Shown piece after piece: positions 37,201 to 50,327 of a stretch of DNA of 64,000 nucleotides (positions within the stretch are counted from its first letter, which is position 1; each line of letters begins with the position of its first letter). The stretch is from the NCBI GenBank assembly GCA_963070105.1, contig OY718803.1, positions 645,501 to 709,500 of the forward strand, read 5' to 3'. The translations under genes were made by a program, and so were the position numbers. The notes under the pieces were generated by a model that was not told the origin of the DNA, made no database searches, and saw only the letters and a list, made by a program, of their open reading frames with translations. Source of the DNA: Litomosoides sigmodontis (lineage: Eukaryota > Nematoda > Chromadorea > Rhabditida > Onchocercidae).

Positions 37201-37628
37201 GTATAAAAGTGCTACAAAAATTTTAGAAAAAGAATAAACTAACATAAGTTCGGTTGATCATTTCATCGTACATTTTAATCAGCGCACTATCATCCCAAAC
37301 ATCTTCATTTTCTGTATCTTCAAGGTCCGCCTTCAAAAACAAAAAGCAAGTTGATACAGTAAATGAATTCTCTTTCATACTTGTTAGATATTCCAAAATT
37401 AACCATTTTAGAGCAGCTAATTTAATAAAAAAAAAGTAATTAGCCGGATCTAAAATAAAAAAATTGTACTCCTAAACCTTACATTTTTGGTTTTTTATAT
37501 TGACCTACATGGTATAAAAATGCATCTTATGCACGACAAAACTTAAACACTGTTATTTCAAAGACCATTCTTCGAGGACATACCTTTCTATAAACCACAT
37601 CTGGTTCGCTTGGGCCATCGAAGCCCAT
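34209..37628 (-). CDS. smn-1: Survival motor neuron protein (SMN), seven exons, 221 aa
   Basis: Exons 37628-37584, 37330-37244, 36989-36918, 36631-36477, 35051-34913, 34729-34604 and 34250-34209 join in frame to 221 residues; the C. elegans protein is of similar size. Landmarks in order: the Gemin2-binding region [15 protein letters not shown] (about 26-40), a lysine-rich linker KKKKKPRK, the Tudor domain [20 protein letters not shown] (from residue 69, about 50 aa), an acidic/serine linker, a short proline-rich part (IPPLVPPPT) and the YG box [13 protein letters not shown] (196-208). SMN assembles Sm rings on spliceosomal snRNAs and self-associates through the YG box. A TTTTTAG acceptor ends at 37667 with no upstream exon, fitting trans-splicing. 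The intron between exons 4 and 5 is 1.4 kb and has unexplained open frames. Confidence 0.96.
35542..36068. other. Unexplained open frames inside the long SMN intron
   Basis: The minus strand is open from 35919 to 35542 for 125 codons ([17 protein letters not shown] and [13 protein letters not shown]), with a second minus frame at 36068-35835. The plus strand has an ATG-started frame of 79 codons at 35795-36034. Base composition is less AT-rich than the rest of the intron. Minus-strand splice-like sites exist (a TTTTTTTTCAAG and a GGTAGC), but I could not join the frames into one reading. It may be a nested gene, an alternative SMN exon, or chance. No domain is recognised. Confidence 0.3.
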
Positions 37629-37666
37629 CCTGAATCCGCTAATCCACGCAATAAACACCTTCCCCA

Positions 37667-38876
37667 CTAAAAATAAATATCTGTAACTGCTTGAACAAAC
37701 TCCACCAATCTCTTACACAATGATTCACTAAAACATTTTGCTACAATAACCATGCAAAAAGATATCATGATATCACCACAGAACTGCAGAATAGCTCCTC
37801 TAGTTAATTTGAACTTCACACTCCAATGTAGTATGCTGGTTATGAAATTCCGTAAAAAAATTGCTATAATTTTATTCATGATAAACATCCCTCAATAATT
37901 ACTGTGGAAGATTTGAAATATGACGTTTTATCGAAATCGCAGTTATAACTCCTGTTCTCTTAAATCCACTTCAAACTTTATGCAAGAAAGGGAACCATTA
38001 ATGGAAAGAAAGTAGAAGTAAAGATTCACTGATGTAAACATTCATTTCAAAGAATGAAATCTTTGAAAGAATGAAGTTAGAATATAAATTTTATTACAAA
38101 CACCATACGGAAATTTGTAGCACATCAACTTGTCAAACGCACAATATTTCAATCTGTAATAACTAACAATCATTGATAGCAACAGCACCTAACATTTCCG
38201 AAGAGTAATACAATGAGTGAAATCAATGGTTAACGAAAAACGACAGGAGTCACGTAAAGATTTCAAAGAAGTAAGAAATGTCATTTGAAAGCATTATTTA
38301 CTGGGTTTTTGTAGCACGGATTATTCCGAGCTTTCGAAAAAATACTTCATATAATTCATGACAAGCCTTGATAATTATGGAAGATATTTCTTCCACTCCC
38401 ATTATCCCAGACTATTCCACAATATTTTCGACTTTCGACAATACTAACAAAGAGTAAAAAAGTTAACAGACTCGATCTCATATTACAACAACTTAAATTT
38501 TCGTGACTTTATAGAGAAAAATTGAATCTGAAATCTACTTAACAGCTGGACGGTTTTCGATAACTGTGGCGCACATATTTCGAAGTTTTATTCAGGAGAA
38601 TAAATGGAAGCTATAGCAAATTGACTATTTGAAATTTGGCAAGAAAGGAATCATCTGTCAAAGAAATACGATGGCTCAGAAAGGTATCGAAGTTGATACC
38701 ACACCACATTTGTAGACCACACAATGCTCGCCGAACACTTACATCATAAAAAATAGAAAGCCTTTTTCGAAATGCTCCAACTACATTCTTTCAAAAAATA
38801 GAGGAACGAAGCAAGTATAAAGATCAAGAAAATGATGACTATAAGCTTTTTTTTTTAACATAAAAATTATTATCGA
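37667..38876. other. Intergenic between SMN and the TSPO cluster
   Basis: No coding exon seen. It should contain the SMN promoter and the 3' end of the first TSPO gene. The open frame at 37667-37888 (minus) has no support. Confidence 0.45.
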
Positions 38877-38882
38877 TTTATT
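38877..38882 (-). terminator. Polyadenylation signal of the first TSPO gene
   Basis: AATAAA on the minus strand, about 43 bases beyond the stop codon. Confidence 0.5.
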
Positions 38883-38924
38883 GCTGCAAAATAATCAAAA
38901 TATTCTTCTTGTATTTAAACAAAA

Positions 38925-40211
38925 TTAGCGTTCCGAAGCGTTTTCCTTACTCATTGAATAAGTAAGAAAAGCATAAAAGCCAGTCCAAATTGCATATGGA
39001 AGCAGAAGTTGACCAGCTGTTCTATCGACCTGAAAACGAAAAAAATCTCAAGCCACTCTCAACCACTCGATACAAAAAGACATGAAAGAACATTGAATCT
39101 CATGTGTTGACTAGCGTTACTTTCTTTTCGAGTACAAAACAAATAATAATCCCAGTATATAAGAAGCTTTGAGTTTAATCCCAAACTTGTCCCTTAGTAT
39201 GTATAGATTGGCAGATTAATAGTTAATCAATATCTCGAAAACAGCATAAACGAACGAAGTACACAACGAATCAAAAACGAACTTTATAAAACGCGATTGC
39301 TGCACCAACTGCTGTTGCATTCAGAAGTATTGTATTTCGTAACAACTAAATAAACCATGAAATTTAAATGGAAAGGAAAAATCAAAATTTAAAAATAGTT
39401 TCGATTTTTAAAAAAATGGAAAAATTGGTTTGTTCCTCAAAGAAATGGCAACAAAAAAGCATCAGAACTACAAATTACTTACAGAAGTAAAACTCCTCTT
39501 CTTGATTAAAGGAATTGTTGCGAGAGCAAAAACTACGTTTAACCCATATAAACCAAGAGCAACCTTCGTATCAGTATATTGTAAACCTACAAAAGACAGA
39601 AAAAACTTGCAACGCCACTAAAGTCACATACCCTCATATTTCGACCTTACATTTCCACATAAACTTGAAGTAGTCTGCAATTTGCAATCTTTCACATCAG
39701 TCTCCAAAAGATACCATAATCAAAATGGAATAAGAAATAAAGGGTACACAATGCTCACCACCTCCATTCTTGTAAACGAGGTAAGATGCATATCCCAAAG
39801 GACTTAGTGTTGCAATATCCAAGACGGAATATATCGCAGGATCTTTTGGAGCCCAGCCTGGTTTCTTTGCATGCTGAAAAATGCTTCAATATTAAATTGT
39901 AGTGGAATGAACAGCAACCGTAATAGCTTAATTGTTAAACTTCAACTATTAGGATTAACTCCTCTGAGAATCCGTAAAAATCACAAAATCAGCAAGATAA
40001 CCGAAAGAATAGCAAAAGGAAAAGAAAAAAATCTAATATAAATGAAGGAAAAAAAGACAACAATACTTACAGTCCACCAATCTATAACACTGCGATCATT
40101 TGCAAATACAGCAAATGCTGTAAAAGCAGTAGCACCAGGTATCAGGCTAGCCAGAATAGCATTCCTAGTATCTTCCGATGTCCAAATTGGCTGCATTCCA
40201 AAACGCCTCAT
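38925..40211 (-). CDS. TSPO/TspO-MBR family membrane protein, copy 1, five exons, 175 aa
   Basis: Exons 40211-40071, 39873-39759, 39586-39483, 39345-39283 and 39029-38925 join in frame to 175 residues, near the usual 160-170. The family pattern of five membrane helices is visible. The best motif is KKPGWAPKDPAIYSVLD, matching the TSPO loop before helix 2, followed by LGYASYLVYKNGGG. The last helix is LPYAIWTGFYAFLTYSM. TSPO proteins sit in the outer mitochondrial membrane in animals and bind cholesterol and porphyrins; the role in worms is not settled. The helix-3 signature NWxxxPxFF is not kept (GLNVVFALATIPLIKK). Unlike copies 2 and 3, the gene starts inside the first family exon, with an in-frame stop three codons upstream of the ATG. 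Confidence 0.88.
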
Positions 40212-41604
40212 TTCCAGTCAAAAATGTTTGCCTTAATCACACTTTAACCATGTTACAATAATGAAAGTAACGTTGAAAATTTAACAAGTGATTAAGTGAA
40301 ATAGTATGCATCAGCATACACAACGCTATACAAGTAAATTTTCAAAGGAAATAAAAATCTATATCCCAATAATCTTTTATAATACAACAGTAAAGCGCAC
40401 ATTTTGAAGCCTGCATTCATAAATACCAAAAAAGCATATGCGTTAAATATCCGGGCATTTCATCAACTACGTCGATCGCATTCCTGTCCTTACTTCTTCT
40501 ATTTCTGTCCATCTCAACTTTCTCTTTGTTACCTTTTCAGACTTCGGTTTTGGTGACACCTCCGTGTTCGTCCTTACTTCAAATCGTTTTTCTACCTACA
40601 TGCTTTCTACTCTTTCTTTCTAAGCTCTGTTCTTTCATTGCTATTTCTCTCACTTCACCTCTCCTACCTCCTCTGCAATGAAAAATTCCTCGTAAAGTTG
40701 GAAAATTATAGATCCTCTTAAAGTAGGGGCATGATGTTCCTGCAAGCCATAACTATTCTAGTTTAGATAAATAAATGCTTATATGAACGTGAAAGCTGCA
40801 TGCAGACAACGTATCTTCCAATTTTCATCTTTGAATTTACATCGCTCACCAGAAGCGTGCCAATACAATGAATATTGGAGAATAACATTAAGAATAATTA
40901 CCAATTGTCAATTTTGAAAAGTTGAACAGTTAGGGATCCAGAATTACACGAAAGATTAGGAGAAATACAGAGATGATAAAGACTCGGAAAAGAGATGAAA
41001 TGAACTTGCAGTTACGTGGAGAGAAGAGAAAATCAGATACTGCCACGATAGATTACAAAAGAATTTAGCTTGCATTTTTTTTCGAACAGCAAGATCCCTA
41101 AAATCTGTCAGCAACGAACATCATCCCTGCCAAACAGTCTTCACGTAGGAAAGAGACATCGTAAAAACGTTCACTTTGTTGCCACGAGAGCCTCTATTGC
41201 GGTAAGCGTTTGCATGGATAGTGTTACTCCAATGGAGTCGAAATGAAAATTATGTTCCCCTGCAGAAAGAAAGCATTGGATGACACTAGACTTGATTTAG
41301 GTTATTCGTGTAGTATTTAAGGATTTTTTCAGTCTCTCCACTGGTTCACATAACCTTAATTCTCACATGCAGCGAGAGACTGTTAGCAGTACTGAATGAA
41401 AACCGGATAAAAACTTTTGCTTCAGCACAAATATAACACAAGTAGCATAGTTTATACAGACTTTCAAAAAAAAAATAAATATGCTGAAATTTTCAATTGC
41501 AAATGTAAATTGCTCAGAGAATTTAATTTAGGCTTATTTGAACAAATATTAATTAGTGAGAATAGTGGAACAGAATGAAATGAAATCATATAGCTCTGTT
41601 AATT
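40212..41604. other. Spacer between TSPO copies 1 and 2
   Basis: No exon seen. The part at 40460-40690 is C/T-rich on the plus strand. It probably holds the promoter of copy 1 and the 3' untranslated region of copy 2. Confidence 0.4.
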
Positions 41605-43534
41605 CTAATTATTGGTTTTCAAATTCAAATTTTTCATTGCGTGCAATACAACGGTGTAAAAACCAGTCCATAATACGTATGGCGTCATAAGTAGACCAGC
41701 GCAGCGCGTTATCTTAAAAATTTGAAATTAAAATTTTTAAATATGAACTTTCAATTGTGACAATCCATCGATAATGTAGGATGGTAAACCACTCTTATGG
41801 AATATTTTGAAAAATTATCAAATTGCAAATTGTTAAGTTTTTACTTTATCGGCGTAAAAATAAAATTAGATATATAAGTGTGCAATAAGGAAGAGGAGAC
41901 AAACCTTATAGGCAAGAATGGCCGATCCAGCAGCTGTTAAGTGAGCAGCAATGGAAAAGTAGCACACCTGACATGAATCACTCAATTGTAATTGTAACGA
42001 AAATGGAAAGTGAAAAAAGAACATCAATTGAGTCCTTCTTCTTCCGTTAAAATTTTTCACACGTGAAATTTTTTAGCACTAATTTTAGAAGTTCACGGTG
42101 AAAGCAACATTTGACAAATATATGAACATGTGTGTTGCAAAATGATTATTGATCGGCAAATTTCTCACCCCTTTTATATCCTTCTTTGTGATGAACGTAG
42201 AGAGTGAAAAGCATAGCGCTAAATTGCTAGCACATAAGCCAAGCGACAGGGCTCTTAGAGCATTGCTTACACCTGCAAATATCCCGAGCTTTCGCAGGAC
42301 TTCCTGCGGAGTTCGAAGTTTCAGTTCTCATAATGCATGTTTATATAATTGAAATTTTGATTAAACTCCATTCATTTTTATCCTTATTTTTTCTGTAAGT
42401 TAAACCAATAAATTTATGCAACAAACAGATTAAAAATGAATTTTAACTGTAGTTTTAGTTGTAATGTTCGGATAATTAAAAAAAGCTTGCTGAAAGTGAG
42501 CAGAATTGAATTGCAATTAATGTAAAATAAAATTAATTTAAATTAAATTAAAACAGTTTAAGGAATAAACATACCGTCAGTACATTTATAAATAAAGTAA
42601 CTTGCGTAACCGGCTGGCACAATTGTCAGGACATTAATGCGTGCGTAAGTATACAGGGATTTCGGTGCCCATTCCGGTTTCTTGCAACACTGTAAGATTG
42701 GCCCGTTAAATTATTGCAATCTAACCAGTCAATCTCATATGTTAATTCTCTATAGGAAAGAAAATAACAATTCTTTCATATCATTAATTAACATTCGCTA
42801 CGTCAAAATTAATTTCAGTGAATTTTAGATTTGAAAAAAAAACGAAATGAGAGAAAATGTTACATTCCACCATCTAACAGGATCATCTGATTCAAAATAC
42901 GGCGTGCAACTGATAAGTCCTACAGCACCGGGAACCAATGCACTAAGGATTGCACCTGTCGTATCTCCTAATGTCCATGACACATCTAAATAGTGATATA
43001 ATCATATCATCATCATCATCATTATCATAATCAACATCATTTATCACTATCATTATCCCTATCATCATAATGTTATTCGTGATAATTTTGTAACTATTTG
43101 AAAAAAATTTGAACTGTTTATGAGAAATTCAAGTACGTTTTCATTTGGATTAAATAAATTCAATTATCAAACATATTTTAATAGCTAGCAACAACTTTAT
43201 AACTTACAGCTTTTAACACAACAATTAAATTTTATTCTAAAAAAACAACATATAAAGTGAAAAAATTTTTTTTCAATGCAATGATAATATTCATTGCATT
43301 GATTTATTGCAACAATAGAAATGTAAATAGATTGATAAACATCACTGAGTGATTATTGATTGGGTGATTAGGTGATAATTGTTGAGTGTGGAATTAATGA
43401 AATTTCAATATAAAATTGTATATTCATTTATTTAATCCTTCTAGCACCATAATTAAGCTTATCAACCTAATTTTTTTCGTTCTTTTTTTTCTGAAATCAT
43501 TACCGCGGTAACTGCCACTATAACAATGATACAT
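41605..43534 (-). CDS. TSPO/TspO-MBR family membrane protein, copy 2, six exons, 180 aa
   Basis: Exons 43534-43504, 42985-42864, 42689-42575, 42272-42169, 41967-41905 and 41712-41605 join in frame to 180 residues. A small first exon codes MYHCYSGSYR and joins to DVSWTLGDTTGAILSALVPG. Then come KKPEWAPKSLYTYARIN with AGYASYFIYK, a third helix (LGLCASNLALCFSLSTFI), a fourth (FSIAAHLTAAGSAILAYK) and the last helix (LLMTPYVLWTGFYTVVL). The three middle exons have exactly the lengths of copy 1 (115, 104 and 63 bases), so the genes are tandem duplicates. It has two cysteines (CCKKPEW) where copies 1 and 3 have none, and it lacks the helix-3 NW motif. The intron between exons 1 and 2 contains a long ATC-type repeat. 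Confidence 0.88.
43004..43077. repeat. ATC-rich trinucleotide tract
   Basis: An imperfect (ATC)n/(TTATC) tract in the first intron of TSPO copy 2. Confidence 0.8.
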
Positions 43535-45417
43535 TCTTCTTGATTCGTTGAAATTTGTTAAGATAATTTGGCCGAAGAATAGCTTTCATACACCAACGAT
43601 TGTGTCAGAGAGAAGAAGAGGGATGTGAAGGGAGTTTTTATTTCTGAACATTATAGATTTAAACCAAACATTTTTTAAATAATTTTAATTAATTTGTCTT
43701 TCAAAGCACTTAGCACGTAGCATCCTCGCTTTTTTTTGTTATTCGCTAAAAAAATTATTTACTGAACGGAATGATTGAAGTGGCCCAGTTGAGGATATAA
43801 CTGCCTAAAATAAAGGAAAAATATTGTACATATGTCGAAACACTGCAACAAAGGTCTTTTAAAAGAAAAAGGATGAAAATTCGAGGAAAAAATTTATTAA
43901 ATTATGAATTACATTTCTCTAGACATAAAAATTTTTAACTTTTGTTTCGCCTTGTTAGCGGCTAATTCTTAGGTAGAAGAAGAAAAAAAAGAAAAGCTTT
44001 TTTTTTGGCGCAGAATTATTTCCTATTAGTAATTGAAAAGATTGAAACTGCAAAATTACAAAACAAAAAAGATGTAAATTTTATGAAAGAGATCTGTACG
44101 TTAATTAGTTGCACGTCCGTAATTGATGAGGAGATATGTGTAATTGATAAGAGTGGCTGTTAACACAAATACGTATTACGAGTGATAATAGTGCGTGCGC
44201 ATGCATATTAGCTAATTCAGTCGCTCATTATCGATTGACTTTTTAAATTACTTTCATTAGAACTGTTTTTTTTCGAAATTTACAGATAAGAAATTGATAA
44301 GTGTTGGCATGCATCATTATGTTAGTGCTGAAACTGAGCGGAAAAAAAGGCACATCAATTTTCTGCTTAAAAGTATGCTGCAGGAATTTGCTGATTTCCG
44401 ATCCTTTTAGCTTTATCAGCACGCGATCAAATTCATTCCATCAGCAAAATAGCATATTTTTCACTTTGACGGATAGCTCCTTCCTTTCTGCCAATTTAAA
44501 TAAACACTTTGAACATCAATTAACAGCGTCAATAAAGTGTTATTTTATAGTAAGCTCCAAACACTGCGCTTTCTCGAAAATTGAAATTCGGATAAGACAC
44601 TTGAAATTAACGATCTTATGTGTCGTTCACTCCGGTATAAAAAAATTAGCTTTGAGAAGGATAAACGTTTTAGTGGACAAAAATTGAACGCTGAAAACGT
44701 TTCGAATTCAAATCCTTCCTTTTCATGTGCTACTATTAGGTATAATTAATCGCGATTATTTATGAGTTTAGTAATCATGATTAATCAATCATACGCATTC
44801 GCCGATGATTATTTTACATTCTGCTTATTTTCACGGAAACATTGACATTAAAGAATGTTTACTATACGTACAAAAAATTACAAAATAAAAATTGATACAG
44901 ATGAAAGGAAGAAACAACTTACACAAAAATATCGTCGCACTTGAGAAATTCAAACAAATGATCAAAATCTATCACTGATGTTAGTTTTTTTGTTAAAATA
45001 ATGAAAGCTGATAAAAAAAATTACTACAATAATTCCAAATCAAATAGGTCGATAAAAGCTAAAGCAAGATGAAATAATTATTATAGAGTAAATCAGTTAT
45101 TAAATCAATGATTGTAAGTGTACAAATACAAAAGAGGCCCTTTTGGCGGCTTAAAATATGAACAGAAATGATCCAAAAAAATATATCTCACAGATGGAGA
45201 TATTTTCTCACACAGCTTAAAATCTATGCCAAACAAAAGCTTTAGAAAATATATAAATCGTTTCAAAATATGCTTAAAAAAAGCAATAGAAAAAAAATTT
45301 TTTCAGAAATTTCAACAAAATTTCAAGCACTGAATAAAGAATTTACACTTAGAGTAAAACATGTGCATAATGAAGAAAAATGAACCAAAAGAAATTAAAT
45401 TAGAAAATTCAAGAAAG
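43535..45417. other. Spacer between TSPO copies 2 and 3
   Basis: No confident gene. Two minus-strand segments have exon-like ends: about 44992-44926 (VIDFDHLFEFLKCDDIF, donor GT|GTAAGT) and 43804-43755 (after TTTTAG, short frame to a stop). They join in phase but I recognise no family, so they are not called. A plus-strand open frame of 128 codons at 44301-44687 also has no support. Confidence 0.35.
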
Positions 45418-47503
45418 TTATTGCTCAGTTAAGACGCACTCGGATGCATCCGTCTTATTCATAACGTACGTGAGGTATGCATAAAAACCTGTCCACAAAA
45501 CGTACGGTACTAATAATAAGCCAGCTTTATGATTGATCTGCAAAATTTTTTGCAATTGCATATAGCTCAAAAAACAAAACAATGAGAAGTTTCTATTGCA
45601 CAATACATTTTTTAGGCACAAGAAATTGAGCTTTTATGGAATACTGAAATTAAGCGATTGTTACTATTCTTTCACTTACAGGAAAATATGCCTCAATGAA
45701 TGACTGCAGAATTAAAATTAGTCTATTCTTATTTTTTAGTTTCTGTGTAATTCAAACATTATATATATATATATATTCATTTCTTATATAATTCTCCACA
45801 AATTGATGTGCTAGCCCAAATCTTGCAAGCTAATTTTTTTCTTTCATTCAAATTTGTCTAAAGATAAAACGAAAGAAAACATACTTTAAAGAATACGAGT
45901 GCCGCTCCAGCTCCAGTCAGATGCATTATAATTGTGTTATGGCATAACTAAAACTGTGAAAAATTACGATATAAATTGAAAATGTAATTTGCATACAATT
46001 CATAGAAAATAAAAGGAGCATTTCTCTTGAAAGGAATACGGCATTTATGCATAAAATTAATTGAGTTGAAAAGTTAAAAATGGAAAGTTAAATTCAAAAC
46101 TTACACAATTGTACTTCTTTTTTTTCACCAGTGGTACTGTAAGAAATGCACAAATCATACTACCACCATATAATACCAATGCCAACTTTGTATTGTTATT
46201 TGCAAGACCTTCAAAATGAAAAGAAAAAAAATAAATTTCAAACAGCTTCAAAACTCCATTTATGCCAAAGTTTGTATTTTTTGTCATTTCTCTTTACTAT
46301 GCTTAGTTTTCCTTCCCGTAGAATACATATAAATTTGTTAGTCTCAAAATTTTTAAATTAACGGCACAATTTTTATGATAATAATGAACCAGGGAATCCA
46401 TCACTGGTATTTATTTAATCACGTGATGCAGCAATTAATTAATTGACTTGTTGCCACCTTCACCAGTAAATGTTAAAAGAAGACACTATTTCTATTTAAT
46501 AGATCCTTATCAGTAAAACATATGTACGAAAGAGTACGGGAAACAATGGAGAAAAAACAACCTCCTCCATACTTATATGCCATATATGACGCCCAACCGG
46601 CAGGCGCAATCGTCACGACATTGATGGCTCCATAAACAACTGGATTTTGCGGTACCCATTTGGGTTTCTTTGAGGCCTATGAAAGTAAAAACCAATTATT
46701 GCTCTGTCCATTTTAATTTTTTGCATTTCTTTATTTGTAAAAAGAAAAAAAAACATTTTTCTCAAACTATTACAATAGAAGAAAAATACTAGAATTAATA
46801 ATAAAAAACATTATTCAGGTAACATTCCTTGCACTCTTCTTATACTGCTATTCGCATGCAAAAATATATTACATACACAAATCACTTATACAATGGGCAG
46901 TTATCATTTTGCCAAATTCTTTATTTATGTTTTTCTTCATCTTTTCCGAAAAATATTTCATAATAATTAGAAGAACTCACCGACCACCACTCAATCAAAT
47001 TTTTCTCCTTCCTAAGTAACGCAGCGGCGCATATTGATAAACCGCCCGGTACCAATGAAAATAGAAAAGCACGTTTGGTATCTTCTGATGTCCAAACCGA
47101 TCCCATGACAGCATGTTTCGCACCATATCCGTAGGATGAAACACCTTAACAAAGAAAAATAAATAAAGAATAATTGAAAGCCAAATACAATTAGAAATTT
47201 GCATAGAGGAAATGTTAATTGTTTTTTGAAATTAAATTTAACCAAAACAAGATAAGTAAGCGGAAATCATTCAGATATTGTGAAACTTCGCGAGTAATTC
47301 TCCTATTGGAATCAGCAAAAAAAACACTTATACTAAGAATTTAGACCTTAACTTACATTTTTATATTTAAAATCCATTTGGAAGATATGCCACAAAATTC
47401 AAATGAAAATTTGTGGAAAGTATTTTATGAAATTAGCTTAAGGCTTAATTAGCTCACCACGTATATTGTCGTCATAGCGATGCATAAACAAACGTTCGGT
47501 CAT
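45418..47503 (-). CDS. TSPO/TspO-MBR family membrane protein, copy 3, six exons, 203 aa
   Basis: Exons 47503-47458, 47144-46981, 46676-46562, 46208-46105, 45947-45885 and 45537-45418 join in frame to 203 residues. A short first exon (MTERLFMHRYDDNIR) and a longer second exon add an N-terminus of about 30 residues before GSVWTSEDTKRAFLFSLVPG. Then KKPKWVPQNPVVYGAIN with GWASYMAYKYGGG, a third helix (LYGGSMICAFLTVPLVKKKK), a fourth and the last helix (LLLVPYVLWTGFYAYLTYVM). Middle exons are again 115, 104 and 63 bases. WTSED is shared with copy 1, so 1 and 3 seem closer to each other at the N-terminus than either is to 2. A TTTCAG acceptor ends at 47529, 25 bases before the ATG, suggesting trans-splicing of the most upstream gene of the cluster. 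Confidence 0.88.
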
Positions 47504-48867
47504 TGCTACAATCAGATGGTGAAGAGGCCTGAAATGCAAGAAAAAACTTTTCAATTTTACAAAATAAAATCATGAAATGTCTTTGGCGTATCACGTCATC
47601 CCGGCGTGTTACGTCATCCCGTGCGTTTGACAAACGAAAACAAAACAAACAAAAACATTGAAAATGCCATATGAAGTTTACTGTTTGCGACAAATTGCTA
47701 GTTCGATAATGCCGAAAGGCATTTGAATATTAATTATCATTTGAGTCAATGAGTTCACTACCTTCGAAAAGTTAAAATTTGAAATTTGCTGTACAATACA
47801 TGCCATTTACGGATGAGAAAAAAAATGCACCACATCACCAAAATAATTTACTCTTGCAACATTTCTCGCAATTGAATAATTTTTTTTGCGAGATCATTTA
47901 TTGGTGTAAAATTTAACAATCTTCGAATGTATTCAGAATTTTGCTCGAAATTTGACAAAAATTTTAGTGTCAGCAAAAAAACGCTTAAAGCAATAACAAA
48001 AATACATCTTAAAGCATACAAATGAAGGATAAAAACGATAGTACTAATCTTATCGTTAGAAAAAACCACTAATTAATTAATAATTCAATTATTAATTAAT
48101 TTATCGGCAGCAGTGATAACAGAGCTGATAAATGGGGAAACAATTAGTGAAGAGGATAAGTAGTGATGAGATATTGGATTAATCACTTATCAGTAACGAT
48201 GATAACAGTGATGATAGTGAATGAAAGGAATAAGGGATGGTGATGATGATGACGACGGTGATAACAACAAGTAAGTGATAACAGCAATCGATAACGGCAA
48301 ATGTTCATTGTAACGATTCGAAATGCTGAATAAACATGAGGGGAGAGGTTGGGGGAATTCGTTGTTATAACTTAAAATGTGACATACATGCATACACACA
48401 TACATACATGCACAGACATACATGTAAACAAGCGTACACATACACAAAAGAGATGAGAGAAAAGTAAGAGAGAGGGTGGGCATGTGATTGTGTGGAAGGG
48501 AGGAGAGGGATAGGTGATGAAAGGAATAATCAATGGAAGAGTATAGGTTGGATTGGAATCAATAATGAAAGGATGGACGGGATGATGGGTGGTTCACTTC
48601 ACTATGTGCGGCATGTCTATTTCATCGCTATTACATTCACTTGAATTACTGAAGTATTTTTAACTGGAATTTAAATTTTGAAATTTTAAGCTGTAAAAAG
48701 TGCATTCAAATACGGTAATTCAAATTTTTTTTGATAAAAGTTAAATTTCAACAATGAAATGTGATAAGTTAGCAAATAAAACTAAATAGAAAAGAGCGAA
48801 AAGCGTGAAAAACAAATTTTTTCATCTTTGCACTAATCTCAACCTTCTCAAATTTACCTCTTCTCTC

Positions 48868-48905
48868 TCTTATTTGTCTCACTTCTCTCTCTCTCTCCCT
48901 CTCTC
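48868..48905. repeat. CT-rich microsatellite
   Basis: Interrupted (TC)n runs. Confidence 0.75.
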
Positions 48906-50327
48906 GTTGTCAATTTCAATCTAAGTTTTGTTTTCTCAGAGTTAATTTCAAAAAGGAAAAAAAACGTTTAGCGACCAATGAAACTAATGAAAACAGGGTT
49001 ATAAAGACTTTGAAGTTATCAGTTTGAAATTAAATTAACTTTTAAATAATAAATGATTAATTAATGACTGTAAGCATTTATTTACAACTCCAAGGAGTAT
49101 CGGTAACGATTTGTGCGGAAATGATCCGGCGTTTACCAATTAGCTTAACCATCCATCCATCTCTTAAGCGATCAAAGGCGATTGATGATGCACTGCTTGC
49201 TACCAGCTTCTTGCATCAAATAACCCTACGACCACTTGCGTCATAAGTAAACAGTACCTAATCGAGCGCCGGTGACCTGAATACAGAAATGATGATGGGA
49301 GGATTCAGAAGGAATGCGAATCCTAAACAGGAAGGATTGATATTATACGAGTCGTCAAACTGTGCTTCTTCATTAGCATCGATCGTCGATTGATCGGAAC
49401 ATTTCACTCTCAATCGTTCAACTTCTTAATGCTTAACTTTGTTACTCATTAGCATTTGCTCAATCAGCGATTGTCCCTAAATATTTTTCATTAGTTTCGA
49501 CGATGACAGCTTGCGCAACTCTAATTGGGAAGAATTTTGAAAGAAAAAAAAACGATTAACATAGAACTGCCATTAATTGGGAACTGAAAATTAGCTAATT
49601 TTTCGATTAAAATTTTCTTTATTTATACTAAAATAGGAAGCAACAGCAGTAACTACAGGTGGTCAGTTGAAGAGGGTGAGTGTTCTGCCTACGTCTTGCA
49701 CGCTTTATACTCAATCATTCGCAACCTATCGTAGGTAAAGAGGAAATGGAAGTTATGAAATGCCTCGCGAACCCAGTCGTAACCTGAAGTCGTAAGCTCG
49801 GGTCTCGCTCTAGCAGCGCAACGCTCTCGACTACATCATCTGATTCATATGCATACGCTAACTGGAATTTCATTTTTATACGCAACAAAATAGCAAGTTG
49901 AAAATACTACCTGCGAATACAAACTATAATTAATGATTTAATTACAGTTTATTAAGTACTGTTCTATTGACATAGAACTTCTTCCTAGCCATAGTTAACG
50001 CTTTAATTATTATTTTATTGGATGACAGTAATTAGTGTGCTAATTATAATTTACTACACGCTGTTAGCAAAACGGAAATTCTCATTACCTGAAAACACTC
50101 CGCTAATTTCTGTTTTTCTACTCTTTTCTGAAAGTATAAAAATACTTGAGAAGTATGCGAAATCTTCTAGGATCTGCTCGACAGCATTGATGGCACTGCT
50201 TTTCCCTATAAAGTTTGCTATCATATTTTTTTTCAATTTTCGAATTACGGAAGCATTAAACAGTAGCAGGCTGCTACTACGATGGGTTGTTTTTCAACAG
50301 CTTATACGAATGCAAGCAGCCATAAAT

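Noticed and set aside
37667..37888. Minus-strand 73-codon frame upstream of SMN
   Set aside because: No splice link to the SMN start exon and no recognisable sequence.
44301..44687. 128-codon plus-strand frame
   Set aside because: No domain, no splice partners, and composition like the surrounding spacer.
43755..44992. Two minus-strand exon-like segments between TSPO copies 2 and 3
   Set aside because: They join in phase, but are short, unlike any family I know, and have no start exon. Transcript data could revive them.
49660..49850. tRNA-like string on the minus strand (GGGTTCGCGAGG)
   Set aside because: Box B is only partly matched and no cloverleaf with a 7-bp acceptor stem can be drawn.
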